A stretch of 64,000 nt of DNA, from NCBI RefSeq assembly GCF_937425535.1, contig NZ_OW485601.1:5935501-5999500 (forward strand), read 5' to 3'. Below, piece by piece: positions 21,831 to 30,155 of the stretch; within the stretch, counting starts at the first letter, position 1, and each line of letters begins with the position of its first letter. The notes below the pieces were generated by a model. The model had not been told where the DNA came from, made no database searches, and was given only the letters and a program-made list of their open reading frames with translations. Both the position numbers and the translations under genes were made by a program. This stretch comes from Rhodovastum atsumiense. Its GTDB lineage: Bacteria; Pseudomonadota; Alphaproteobacteria; Acetobacterales; Acetobacteraceae.

Positions 21831-22037
21831 ATGATGCTGCAATCCCATGTCATTGAGATCGATGGCGTTTTCGTTGGCGCTGCGGTGCGCCTGCACGAAG
21901 GCTTCCGCTTCGTGGCCACTGATTTGCGGCTCGAGGAAATCGACGGCAGTTCCTGGCCCTCGCTGAACGATGTCCGCCGCGTCGCCCGTTCCCGGCTGCA
22001 GGCCAGCCGCTACCCGGTTCACAACACGCTTTATTGA
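21831..22037 (+). CDS. Small hypothetical protein, 68 aa
   Basis: Short frame with protein-like composition: acidic and hydrophobic residues alternate (VIEIDGVFVGAAVRLHEGF), followed by a Trp-Pro-Ser block and a basic helix (NDVRRVARSRLQ). I recall similar short proteins of unknown role in related genomes but cannot name a family. There are two consecutive ATG codons (21831, 21834) and no good ribosome site, so the start is unsure. It lies in a region otherwise free of genes, convergent with the lyase at 22222. Confidence 0.5.
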   Translation: MMLQSHVIEIDGVFVGAAVRLHEGFRFVATDLRLEEIDGSSWPSLNDVRRVARSRLQASRYPVHNTLY

Positions 22038-22093
22038 AAGGCAAGGGCTCCGCCCTGGACCTGCCGTCGTGCGCACGCACGCGGTCGCGTGAC

Positions 22094-22217
22094 GGCCACA
22101 AGGCCCTTGGATCCCATTCGCGCTGCGCGGCACAGAGTATCGGGTTCCAAGGGCGAAGCCCTTGGTGGAGGTCCAGGAGGCGAAGCCTCCTGGTCGGGTG
22201 CGGGGCAACGCCCCGCC
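22094..22217. repeat. Dispersed palindromic intergenic repeat, copy A
   Basis: 124-bp unit nearly identical to 50867-50991. It holds three hairpins: AAGGGC/GCCCTT and CCAGGAGGC/GCCTCCTGG, both closed by GAA-type loops, and GCGGGGC/GCCCCGC. It lies 4 bp beyond the stop of the minus-strand lyase gene, so it could act as its terminator. A shorter relative is at 31735. Confidence 0.8.
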
Positions 22218-22221
22218 TGGC

Positions 22222-23268
22222 TCAGCCAAACCCATACAGCGCCGCGAATTCCGGATCACGCCCCGCCACCAGCCGGGCCAGATCGACGATCACCTTGGCC
22301 TGTTTCCAGGTGGCGTCATCCTGCATCTTGCCATCCAGCATCGCCGCGCCGCTGCCGTCGGGCATCGCTTCCAGGATCCGCAGTGCCATGCGGACCTCGG
22401 CCGGCTCCGGGCTGAACACGCGCCGGGCGATGGCGATCTGGCTCGGATGCAACGTCCAGGCGCCGACGCAGCCAAGCAGGAAGGCGTTGCGGAACTGCGC
22501 CTCACACGCGGCCGGGTCCTCGAAATCCCCGAACGGGCCGTAGAACGGGCGGAGCTGGCTGGCCCGGCAGGCATCGACCATGCGCACCACGGTGGCGTGC
22601 CACAGGTCCTGCTGCACGAAGGCGCGGGGGGCGCCGTCCGCGGTCGCGTCCGCCAGCACGCCATAGGAAGGATGGCCGCCGCCGATCCGCGTGGTCTTCA
22701 TGCCCCGCGACGCGGCCAGGTCCGCCGGCCCGAGGCTCATGCCGTGCATGCGCGGGCTGGCGGCGGCGATCTCGTTGACGTTGCGCACGCCGAGCGCGGT
22801 TTCCAGCAGCGCGTGGATCAGGATGGGCCGGCCGATCCGGTGCCGTGCCTCGAGCTGAGCAAGCAACTGGTCGAGATAGTGGATGTCCCAGGGCCCCTCC
22901 ACTTTCGGCAGCATCACTACGTCGAGCTTGTGGCCCACCCGGCCGACGACCTGCAGCAGGTCATCCAGCACCCAGGGGCTGTTGAGCGCGTTGACGCGCG
23001 TCCACAGCCGCGTTTCCCGGAAGTCGACCGCCTCCGCCAGTTCGATGAACCCGGTCCGCGCCGCCTCCTTCGCATCGGCCGGGATGGCGTCCTCGAGATT
23101 GCCGACCAGCACGTCGACCTTGCCGACCAGCTCCGGCACCTTCGCGCGGACCTTGGCCAGATGCGGCGGGAAGAAATGGAGCATGCGCTCCGGCACGACG
23201 GGCAATTCGCGCAGCGGGGTCGGTGCCCCGATCGCGAGCGGGCGATAGAAGTCGCCGGGCAGCTTCAT
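22222..23268 (-). CDS. mcl: (S)-malyl-CoA / beta-methylmalyl-CoA / citramalyl-CoA lyase, Chloroflexus type
   Basis: HpcH/HpaI-fold CoA-ester lyase of 348 residues, the length of the trifunctional Mcl of the 3-hydroxypropionate bicycle as I recall it; the alphaproteobacterial Mcl1 of the ethylmalonyl-CoA pathway is shorter (~318) and differs in the N-terminus. Family blocks: [41 protein letters not shown] (metal-binding Glu-Asp), [15 protein letters not shown] and [19 protein letters not shown]. Expected reactions are condensation or cleavage between glyoxylate and acetyl- or propionyl-CoA, and citramalyl-CoA cleavage to pyruvate and acetyl-CoA. The ATG overlaps the preceding stop (ATGA), so it is coupled to the CoA-transferase. 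Substrate range is inference. Confidence 0.85.
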   Translation of the reverse strand: MKLPGDFYRPLAIGAPTPLRELPVVPERMLHFFPPHLAKVRAKVPELVGKVDVLVGNLEDAIPADAKEAARTGFIELAEAVDFRETRLWTRVNALNSPWVLDDLLQVVGRVGHKLDVVMLPKVEGPWDIHYLDQLLAQLEARHRIGRPILIHALLETALGVRNVNEIAAASPRMHGMSLGPADLAASRGMKTTRIGGGHPSYGVLADATADGAPRAFVQQDLWHATVVRMVDACRASQLRPFYGPFGDFEDPAACEAQFRNAFLLGCVGAWTLHPSQIAIARRVFSPEPAEVRMALRILEAMPDGSGAAMLDGKMQDDATWKQAKVIVDLARLVAGRDPEFAALYGFG

Positions 23269-25238
23269 GGACGCGTCTCCTCATCCTGGTTGGTGGCCTG
23301 CGCCGTCTCGCCGAGCGTCGTCAGGAAGGCCTGCGCGTCCTCCCGGCGCTCGAACACGTGCGGGGCGATGTCGCGCCGCGAGAGCGCCTCGCCGAGCTTG
23401 GCGCGCAGGAAGGCCGAGGTGGCGTAGCGGGTGATTCGCGTGAAGTAATGGGCCAGGAAATGCCGGTCCATCTCCGCGTAGGCGTCGGTTGCCTCCTGGC
23501 TGATGCGGAACCGGTCGTAGTTGATGACCACGCCGACCCGCTTGCCGGCCGCGCGGCAGCGTTGTTCGCAGATATCCCAGATCGCCTGCACGTCCCCGGC
23601 GACGCGCACGTACAGGCCCTCGAAATTGAGGAACAGGATGTTGCGCCCGGCATCGTAGATGACGCGTTCCGGCAGCGACAGGTTGAGCAGTTCCGCTTCC
23701 AGGTTCATCGGTTCCGCCATGAAGATGCGCGGATCCATCGGGATCGGTTCATCGATGACCGGGGTGAAATCCATCTGCGCGAGGATGTCGCGGCCGATGT
23801 CGATGCCGGGGGCGACCTCGATCAGCGCGAGCCCCTCGGGCACCCGCCGGAACACGCAGCGCTCGGTGACGTAATAGACCGGCTTGCCGCGATCATGCGC
23901 GTACTGGCCGTTGAAGGTGATCTGCTCGACCTGCCGCACGAATTTCCGGCGCCGCCCTTCGGCAAGGATGCGGAGCCGGCCGTCCTCCACCGCGACCTGA
24001 AGCCCCGCGCCGGTAAAGGTGCCGACGAATACGACAAGCCGTGCATTCTGGCTGATGTTGATGAACCCGCCGGCGCCGGTCAGGCGGCTGCCGAAGCGGC
24101 TGACATTGACATTGCCCGCCGCGTCGCACTCGGCCATGCCAAGGCAGGCCATGTCGAGGCCGCCGCCGTCGTAGAAGTCGAATTGCTGGTTTTCCTCGAT
24201 CACCGCGTCCATGTTGACGCCAGTGCCGAAATCGCCGCCGGTCGAGGGAATGCCACCGATCAGACCGGATTCCACGGTCAGTGTCAGCAGATGGGAAATG
24301 CGTTCCTCGCCGGCGATCCCGGCCACGCCTTCGGGCATGCCGACGCCGAGATTGATGATGCCGTTGGGCGGCAGTTCGAAAGCGGCACGGCGAGCGATGA
24401 TCTTGCGCGCATCCAGCGCGGCTGCCACCGGGCCGATATGGGGCACCCGGAATTCACCGGCATAGGCCGGGTTGTACTGGGTGGACACCGTCTGCCGGTG
24501 CTGGTGTGGCTCGGCGACGACGACGCAATCGACCAGGATCCCCGGGATCTTGACCTGCCGCGCGGGCAGCGCGCCGCGTTCGGCGATGCGCTCGACCTGG
24601 GCGATGACGATGCCGTTGCTGTTCTTCGCCGCCATCGCCATGGCGAGGTTGTTGAGCAGCAGCGCCTCGCGCTCCATGGTGATGTTGCCGAAGGTGTCGG
24701 CGGTGCTGCCGCGGATGAAGGCGACGTTGACGCGACCGACCTTGTAGAACAGCCATTCCTCGCCATCGACCTCGACCAGCCTGACGATGTCGCGGGTGGT
24801 GGCGGCGTTGATCCGTCCGCCGCCGTGGCGCGGATCGACGAAGCTGTGCAGGCCAACTTTGGAAAACGTGCCGGGCTTGCCCGCGGCGAGGTCGCGGAAC
24901 AACTGGCAGATGATGCCCTGCGGCAGGTTGTAGGCCTGGATCCTGTCGGCGAGCGCGAGCTGCCCGACTTTCGGCATGCGCGCCCAGTGCCCGGCCACCA
25001 CCCGCCGCAGCAATCCTTCGTGGCCGAGATGGTTGAGGCCGAGTTCCTTGCCGTCCCCCTGCCCGGCGGCGGCGAACAAGGTCAGGTCGCGTGGCCGGCC
25101 GGTGGCAAGGAAGCGCCGTTCCAATGCCACCAGCAGGGCCTCGGCGAAACCGGTCTGCACGAATCCGGTGCTCGAGAGGGTATCGCCGTCACGGATCAGG
25201 GCGATCGCCTCGTCGGCTGTCACGATTTTGCTGCGCAC
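23265..25238 (-). CDS. Fused (alpha+beta) class I CoA-transferase, propionate CoA-transferase-like
   Basis: Moves CoA between carboxylic acids. One chain carries both halves: the N-terminal half has [15 protein letters not shown] and the C-terminal half [17 protein letters not shown]. The acyl-anhydride Glu is expected in [10 protein letters not shown], followed by [25 protein letters not shown]. About 110 residues after position 545 extend beyond the usual Pct/YdiF core ([21 protein letters not shown]...). The GTG at 25238 was chosen over an upstream ATG because GGGAGGA precedes it by 8 nt; length is 657 residues. It is coupled to mcl. Propionate or a C4-C5 dicarboxylate are plausible acceptors given the neighbours, but this is not visible in the sequence. 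Confidence 0.85.
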   Translation of the reverse strand: MRSKIVTADEAIALIRDGDTLSSTGFVQTGFAEALLVALERRFLATGRPRDLTLFAAAGQGDGKELGLNHLGHEGLLRRVVAGHWARMPKVGQLALADRIQAYNLPQGIICQLFRDLAAGKPGTFSKVGLHSFVDPRHGGGRINAATTRDIVRLVEVDGEEWLFYKVGRVNVAFIRGSTADTFGNITMEREALLLNNLAMAMAAKNSNGIVIAQVERIAERGALPARQVKIPGILVDCVVVAEPHQHRQTVSTQYNPAYAGEFRVPHIGPVAAALDARKIIARRAAFELPPNGIINLGVGMPEGVAGIAGEERISHLLTLTVESGLIGGIPSTGGDFGTGVNMDAVIEENQQFDFYDGGGLDMACLGMAECDAAGNVNVSRFGSRLTGAGGFINISQNARLVVFVGTFTGAGLQVAVEDGRLRILAEGRRRKFVRQVEQITFNGQYAHDRGKPVYYVTERCVFRRVPEGLALIEVAPGIDIGRDILAQMDFTPVIDEPIPMDPRIFMAEPMNLEAELLNLSLPERVIYDAGRNILFLNFEGLYVRVAGDVQAIWDICEQRCRAAGKRVGVVINYDRFRISQEATDAYAEMDRHFLAHYFTRITRYATSAFLRAKLGEALSRRDIAPHVFERREDAQAFLTTLGETAQATNQDEETRP

Positions 25239-25540
25239 GGCGCGTCCTCCCTGCCCGCGGGGCGGCCATTGCGGCGGGGACAGGCGCGACAACACGCCCG
25301 GATCCCCGGCCCCGGCCAGCCTGTGGCGTCGTGACGGCGTTTCCTGTGGCGATGGTCAGCGTGTGGCCATCAGCGTACTGGCACCGGTTGCCGCATTTCA
25401 AGCGTGATTGATGGGCACCATCATTGATGATCCTCGCCCCGCCGTGATCGGCTGGGGCAGACTGTCGCACGCTCAGTTCTCACGACCATTCCAACGCGGC
25501 GCGGCCGCTTCCGGCCGGCGACAACACCCAGGGGGGCCTC
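25239..25540. promoter_or_regulatory. Divergent promoter region of the Mcl/Mct/Mch island
   Basis: 302 bp between the two divergent transcription units. A short inverted repeat ATCAT-TG-ATGAT lies at 25420-25431 inside a locally AT-richer stretch and could be a regulator site, though it is short. No regulator gene is adjacent. Nothing else was recognised. Confidence 0.4.
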
Positions 25541-26782
25541 ATGCCCGGCATTCTGGACGGCATCCGCGTGGTGGAAGCATCGGCCTTCGTCGCCGCCCCC
25601 CTGGCCGGCATGACGCTGGCGCAGATGGGCGCGGACGTGATCCGGTTCGATCCGGTGCAGGGCGGACCCGACGCCAGGCGCTGGCCCGTCACCGCTGACG
25701 GCCAAAGTCTGTATTGGGCCGGGCTCAACAAGGGCAAACGCTCGCTCGCGGTGGATACCACGAAACCCGAAGGCCAGGCGCTGGTCCGCGCCTTGCTGGC
25801 CGCTCCGGGGCCGGGCAACGGCCTGTTTCTTACCAACCTCCCAACCGGCAAGGGCTGGATGAGCTACGAGGCCCTGCGCGCCGAGCGGCCGGATCTCATC
25901 ATGCTGGAACTGGTCGGCAATCCCGATGGCAGCGCGGCGGTCGACTATACCGTGAACTGCGCCGTGGGCTTTCCCTTCGTCACCGGCCCGGATCGCGGCA
26001 GCGCGGCGGTGAACCCGGTCAACCATGTCATGCCGGTCTGGGACGCGCTGGCGGGGACGCATCTCGCGCTGGCGTTGCTCGCCGCGGAACGGCACCGGCG
26101 GCTGACGGGCGAAGGCCAGAAAGTCCGCATCGCCCTCTCCGACATTGCCTTTGCCATGACCGGCCATCTGGGCTGCATCGCCGAGGTGGAGGTCAACGAC
26201 ACCGACCGGCGTGCCTGCGGCAACGAACTGTACGGCGCCTATGGCGCGCCGTTCGAAACCCGGGATGGCCGCCTGATCTACATCGCCGTCGTCACCGATC
26301 GCATGTGGCGGGAACTCGGCAAGGCGACCGGCCTCGCCGCCCGGTTCGAGGCGCTGGAAGCACTGCTGGAATGCGATCTGCGCCACCGCGAGGGGGACCG
26401 CTTCCAGGCGCGCGAGGCGATCTCCGCGTTGCTGCGCCCCTGGTGCCTGGCGCGCAGCCTCGATGAGATCCGCACGGCCTTCGATGGCACCGGGGTGTGC
26501 TGGGGCCCCTATCAGACCTTCCGGCAAATGCTCGCGGAAGACCCGCGCTGCTCGCCCGCCAATGCGATGTTCGCGATGCTCGATCAACCCGGGATCGGTC
26601 GCTACCGGGTTCCTGGCTCGCCGATCGCCTTCGGCGCCCTGCCCCGCCAGCCGCCACGTCGCGCGCCGCTGCTGGGCGAACACACGGACGAGATTTTGCG
26701 CCAGGAGCTGGGCCTGAGCGACACCGAGATCGGACGCCTGCGCGCGGCCGGGGTGGTGGCGGGACCGCCGCAGGTCACCTGA
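25541..26782 (+). CDS. mct: Family III CoA-transferase, 2-methylfumaryl-CoA isomerase (mesaconyl-C1/C4-CoA transferase) type
   Basis: CaiB/BaiF-fold protein of 413 residues. In the 3-hydroxypropionate bicycle, Mct moves CoA within mesaconyl-CoA from C1 to C4. The N-terminus (GILDGIRVVEASAFVAAPLAGMTLAQMGADVIRFD) and the stretch DYTVNCAVGFPFVTGPDRG with VNHVMPVWDALAG match my memory of proteins annotated as 2-methylfumaryl-CoA isomerase rather than formyl-CoA or carnitine CoA-transferases. The strongest support is context: a mesaconyl-CoA hydratase gene follows after 42 bp and a Chloroflexus-type Mcl is divergent. The start at ATG 25541 is preceded by a weak GGGGGG site. Other family III activities cannot be excluded. 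Confidence 0.8.
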   Translation: MPGILDGIRVVEASAFVAAPLAGMTLAQMGADVIRFDPVQGGPDARRWPVTADGQSLYWAGLNKGKRSLAVDTTKPEGQALVRALLAAPGPGNGLFLTNLPTGKGWMSYEALRAERPDLIMLELVGNPDGSAAVDYTVNCAVGFPFVTGPDRGSAAVNPVNHVMPVWDALAGTHLALALLAAERHRRLTGEGQKVRIALSDIAFAMTGHLGCIAEVEVNDTDRRACGNELYGAYGAPFETRDGRLIYIAVVTDRMWRELGKATGLAARFEALEALLECDLRHREGDRFQAREAISALLRPWCLARSLDEIRTAFDGTGVCWGPYQTFRQMLAEDPRCSPANAMFAMLDQPGIGRYRVPGSPIAFGALPRQPPRRAPLLGEHTDEILRQELGLSDTEIGRLRAAGVVAGPPQVT

Positions 26783-26824
26783 GACGCTGGCGCACGTCAT
26801 CCGCACCGGGACAAGGGAAACCTC

Positions 26825-27886
26825 ATGTCGGGCAGCAAGACCACGGACGGCGCCTTCTTCGAGGATTTCCGGCTGGGCCAGACCATCGTGCACGCGACGC
26901 CGCGCACCGTCACCGAAGGCGACGTGGCGTTGCACACCGCGCTCTATGGCTCGCGCTTCGCCGTGCAGTCGAGCCGCACCCTGGCCGCGGCGATCGGGCT
27001 GCCGGGGGCGCCGCTGGATGACTGGCTGGTGTTCCACATCGTGTTCGGCAAGACCGTGCCGGACATCTCGCGCAATGCGGTGGCCAATCTCGGCTATGCC
27101 GATGGCCGGTTCGGCCGGCCGGTCTATCCGGGCGATACGCTCCGCGCCGTCTCGGAAGTGATCGGGCTGCGCGAGAGCGCCAAGGGCGATGCCGGCGTGG
27201 TCCATGTGCGCTCGGTCGGCATCAACCAATACGACGAAGAGGTTCTGTCCTATGTGCGCTGGGTGCTCGTGCGCAAGCGCGTCCTCGACGCGCCGCCGCC
27301 CGCGCCGGTGGCGCCGGAGCTTCCCGCCCACGTGCCCGTCGATGCGCTGGTCGTGCCGGACGGCGTGGATCTGCGTGGCTACGACACCACCCTCTCGGGC
27401 AGCACCGCGCTGTGGGACGACTATGACGTAGGCGAGCGGATCGACCACGTGGATGGCGTCACCATCGAGGAAGCCGATCATATGCTGGCCACCCGCCTGT
27501 GGCAGAACACCGCCCGCGTGCATTTCGACCTGCACGCCGCCCGTGGCGGGCGCTTCGGGCGCCGGCTGGTCTATGGCGGCCACGTCATCAGCCTGGCCCG
27601 CGCCCTGTCCTTCAATGGCCTCGCCAACGCCTTCAAGGTGGCGGCGCTCAATGCCGGCCGCCACGTCGCCCCGGTCTTCGCCGGCGACACGATCTACGCC
27701 TGGTCCGAGGTGGTCGCCCGCGATGCGCTGCCGGGGCGGGCCGATCTCGGGGCACTGCGCCTGCGCACGGTCGCGGCCAAGGACCATCCCTGCGGCGACT
27801 TCCCCGATCGCGACGCCAAGGGCGCGCCGCATCCCGCGGTCGTGCTCGACCTCGACACCACGGTGCTGATGCCACGCCGGATCTGA
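26825..27886 (+). CDS. mch: Mesaconyl-CoA (2-methylfumaryl-CoA) hydratase, MaoC fold
   Basis: Double hot-dog hydratase of 353 residues that interconverts beta-methylmalyl-CoA and mesaconyl-C1-CoA. The opening FFEDFRLGQTIVHATPRTVTEGD and the second-domain blocks WDDYDVGERIDHVDGVTIEEADHM and NTARVHFDLHAARGGRFGRRLVYGGHVISLARALSFNGLANAF are very typical of Mch from ethylmalonyl-CoA pathway organisms such as Rhodobacter; the ending DTTVLMPRR also fits. Catalytic Asp/His of the MaoC site are in the GGHVI region. Mch serves both the ethylmalonyl-CoA pathway and the 3-hydroxypropionate bicycle; the adjacent Mct points to the second use here. It is 42 bp after mct, in one operon. Confidence 0.9.
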   Translation: MSGSKTTDGAFFEDFRLGQTIVHATPRTVTEGDVALHTALYGSRFAVQSSRTLAAAIGLPGAPLDDWLVFHIVFGKTVPDISRNAVANLGYADGRFGRPVYPGDTLRAVSEVIGLRESAKGDAGVVHVRSVGINQYDEEVLSYVRWVLVRKRVLDAPPPAPVAPELPAHVPVDALVVPDGVDLRGYDTTLSGSTALWDDYDVGERIDHVDGVTIEEADHMLATRLWQNTARVHFDLHAARGGRFGRRLVYGGHVISLARALSFNGLANAFKVAALNAGRHVAPVFAGDTIYAWSEVVARDALPGRADLGALRLRTVAAKDHPCGDFPDRDAKGAPHPAVVLDLDTTVLMPRRI

Positions 27887-27954
27887 GCGGTCGCGCAACG
27901 GAACCGGCTATGCGACATAATCCTCCCTGTCGATCAGGGAGGAGAAACCCGGCC

Positions 27955-28785
27955 ATGGCCGATGTTGCGTCGATTTCCCGTCACTATGCGCGCGGTGACA
28001 TCGCCGCCGGCCTGCTCGCGGCCCTGCGCGAGGCCGAGGGAGCGGAGGTTCCGCTGACGCCCTGGACCCTGGCGCCGCTCGACCAGTTCCATGGGCGCGG
28101 CCTGGATGCCACGGCGGAACTGGCCGGGCTGCTGGCCCCGCGGGATGGCGACCACATCCTCGACATCGGGGCGGGGCTCGGCGGCCCGGCACGCTGGATC
28201 GCGGCGCAGCATGGCTGCGAGGTGACCGCCCTCGACCTGATCGCGGAGTACTGCGCCGCCGCCGACACCCTGACCGCTGCCTGCGGCCTCACGGGCCGGG
28301 TGCGCGCGGTGCCCGGCAGCGCCACCGACCTGCCCTTCGCCGATGCCAGCTTCGACCATGTCTTCTCGCAGAACGCGATCATGAACATCGCCGACAAGCC
28401 GCGCTTCTACGCCGAAGCCTTCCGGGTGCTGCGTCCGGGCGGCGCTTTCGCGCTGGCACAGATCACGCTGGGACCGGCCGGCCCGCCTGATTATCCCCAG
28501 CCCTGGGCAAGCGATTCCGCGACCAGCTTCCTCGATCCGCCGGAAGCGATCGCCCGGCACGCACGCGAGGCCGGCTTCACCCTGGTAGCGCTGCACGATA
28601 CCACCGCCGCCTGCATCGCCGCCCAGGAGGAAGCGCGGCGCCGCATCGCGGCCTCGGGCCCGCCCCGGCTTGGCATGCACGTGCTGATGGGGGCCTCGTT
28701 GATCCCGGCGATGCGCAACAACGCGCGGGCGATGGCCGAGGGGCGCCTCGGCGCCTTCGACTGCCTGTTGCGCAAGCCGCTCTGA
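27955..28785 (+). CDS. Class I SAM-dependent methyltransferase
   Basis: Methyltransferase of 276 residues. SAM motif I is ILDIGAGLGGPARWIA (about residues 65-80), the acidic end of strand 2 is ALDLIAEY, the motif near VPGSATDLPFADASFDHVF fits post-II, and RVLRPGGAFALAQITL follows. The overall pattern resembles glycine/sarcosine or tocopherol-type methyltransferases but the acceptor cannot be named. GGGAGGAG ends about 10 nt before the ATG at 27955; an upstream in-frame opening overlaps mch and is not coding. It begins 68 bp after mch, so it may be the last gene of that operon or separately expressed. Confidence 0.88.
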   Translation: MADVASISRHYARGDIAAGLLAALREAEGAEVPLTPWTLAPLDQFHGRGLDATAELAGLLAPRDGDHILDIGAGLGGPARWIAAQHGCEVTALDLIAEYCAAADTLTAACGLTGRVRAVPGSATDLPFADASFDHVFSQNAIMNIADKPRFYAEAFRVLRPGGAFALAQITLGPAGPPDYPQPWASDSATSFLDPPEAIARHAREAGFTLVALHDTTAACIAAQEEARRRIAASGPPRLGMHVLMGASLIPAMRNNARAMAEGRLGAFDCLLRKPL

Positions 28786-28809
28786 CCCACGGGCACACGC
28801 GACGGATTT

Positions 28810-29424
28810 TCAGGGGCCGGGCCGCGCGCGTTCCACCATGCCGAGGATGATGCGGCGTAGCTCCTGCACCGCCTCGTCCCTGGCGATCTCACCGCGTGCC
28901 GCGGCATCGGACAGGGCATCCGCCGCGCCCAGCATGGCCCAGAGGGCGGCCAGGGCAAGGCTGCCGCCCTCGGCGAAGGGGGCCAGGATGGCACGGCACT
29001 TGTCGATGAAGCCGGCCTGGTAGCTGCGTTTCAGTGCGTCCATCTCCGGGGCGCCGACGAGCGCGGCGGCGACGCCGGGGATCTCCTGGCCCTGCGTCAT
29101 GACGCATCTGACGTAAGCCGAGGCGATGACCTCCGCCCTGGCCGCCAGGGTGGGGGCGCAGGCTGCCAGCGCGGCATCCATGATCGCGGTCTGGCGCGCG
29201 TCGTAGTCGCGATAGAGCGCGACCAGCAGGCCATTGCGCGTCTCGAAATGGTCGTAGACCACGGGCTTGGTCACGCCGGCCTGCCCGGCGAGCCGCCCGA
29301 GGGTCAACGCGTCGGTCCCTTCTTCCCGCACCAGGCGCCGGGCGGTGTCGATCAACTGCGCATGCCGCTCTTCACGGGACAGGCGGCGGCGGGCCGGAGC
29401 AGGCATCGGCTTGGCGCTGGGCAT
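28810..29424 (-). CDS. TetR family transcriptional regulator
   Basis: Repressor of 204 residues. After a basic N-terminus (ARRRLSREERHAQLIDTARRLV) comes the helix-turn-helix TLGRLAGQAGVTKPVVYDHF, about residues 40-60; the C-terminal helical ligand domain is not informative. Start set at ATG 29424: the 23 residues upstream in frame would run through the operator. It is divergent from a quinone oxidoreductase gene, a common pairing, and a tandem repeat at 29437-29464 between them is the likely binding site, making it probably autoregulated. Confidence 0.92.
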   Translation of the reverse strand: MPSAKPMPAPARRRLSREERHAQLIDTARRLVREEGTDALTLGRLAGQAGVTKPVVYDHFETRNGLLVALYRDYDARQTAIMDAALAACAPTLAARAEVIASAYVRCVMTQGQEIPGVAAALVGAPEMDALKRSYQAGFIDKCRAILAPFAEGGSLALAALWAMLGAADALSDAAARGEIARDEAVQELRRIILGMVERARPGP

Positions 29425-29436
29425 GCTTGACAAACA

Positions 29437-29464
29437 ACCTACTAAAAGTAACTTACCAAAAGTA
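29437..29464 (+). promoter_or_regulatory. Probable TetR operator (tandem 14-bp repeat)
   Basis: Two adjacent 14-bp units, ACCTACTAAAAGTA and ACTTACCAAAAGTA, identical at 12 positions. They lie 12 bp from the regulator start and 43 bp from the oxidoreductase start, in an AT-rich gap within GC-rich DNA. Confidence 0.65.
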
Positions 29465-29507
29465 TATGACGCTCGCACCCGCGAGCCAACCAATCGGACG
29501 GTCCGCC

Positions 29508-30155
29508 ATGCATGCCCTCGTCGTTACGGCACATCCCGATGCCGCATCCTTCACCCATGCGGTTGCGCGGCAGGTGATCGCCGGCATCGAAGCCCATCCT
29601 GGCCACACGACCGAGATGGCCGATCTCGCCGCCGAAGGCTTCGACCCGCGCTTCACGGTCGCGGACATCGCGCTGTTCAACCGCCGCGGCGCGGCCGATG
29701 CCGGCGTTCTCGCCGAACAGCGGCGGATCGACCGGGCCGACCTGCTGGTGCTGGTCTACCCGATCTATTGGTGGTCGATGCCCGGATTGCTGAAGGGATG
29801 GATCGATCGCGTCTTCACCCAGGGCTGGGCTTATGACGACCAGCCGGAGGGCACCACGGTGAAGCGGCTCGGCCGTCTGGCGGTGCAACTCGTCGGCATC
29901 GGCGGCGCCGACCAGGGGACCTTCGCGCGGCATGGCTACGCCGATGCCATGCGGACGCAAATCGACCACGGGATCTTCGGCTACTGCGGCGCGCCGGTGG
30001 TGGGATCGGACGTGCTGCTGCATGCCGATGCGCCATCCCGGGAAAAGGTGCTGCACCAGGCTTTCAACATCGGCAGCAGACTGGCCGCCGCGGCACCGCA
30101 CGGGCGCACAGCCCCCACCGGTTATGGGCCGGAAGAGCGAAGGGCGCCCGTCTAA
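29508..30155 (+). CDS. NAD(P)H dehydrogenase (quinone)-like flavodoxin-fold oxidoreductase
   Basis: NQO1/KefF-like protein of 215 residues, expected to bind FMN or FAD and reduce quinones or electrophiles with two electrons. The N-terminus MHALVVTAHPDAASFTHAV is the phosphate-binding loop of this fold; LLVLVYPIYWWSMPGLLKGWIDRVF is the flavin-ring block; GGADQGTFARHGYADAMR follows. The start was set at ATG 29508 because the 27 residues upstream in frame are not conserved. Its likely regulator is the divergent TetR gene, suggesting induction by a toxic quinone or similar compound. The last 4 bp overlap the convergent gene at 30152. Confidence 0.9.
   Translation: MHALVVTAHPDAASFTHAVARQVIAGIEAHPGHTTEMADLAAEGFDPRFTVADIALFNRRGAADAGVLAEQRRIDRADLLVLVYPIYWWSMPGLLKGWIDRVFTQGWAYDDQPEGTTVKRLGRLAVQLVGIGGADQGTFARHGYADAMRTQIDHGIFGYCGAPVVGSDVLLHADAPSREKVLHQAFNIGSRLAAAAPHGRTAPTGYGPEERRAPV

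Noticed and set aside
25541-26782. Formyl-CoA:oxalate or carnitine CoA-transferase
   Set aside because: No oxalyl-CoA decarboxylase or carnitine genes nearby, and sequence blocks fit the 2-methylfumaryl-CoA isomerase group better.
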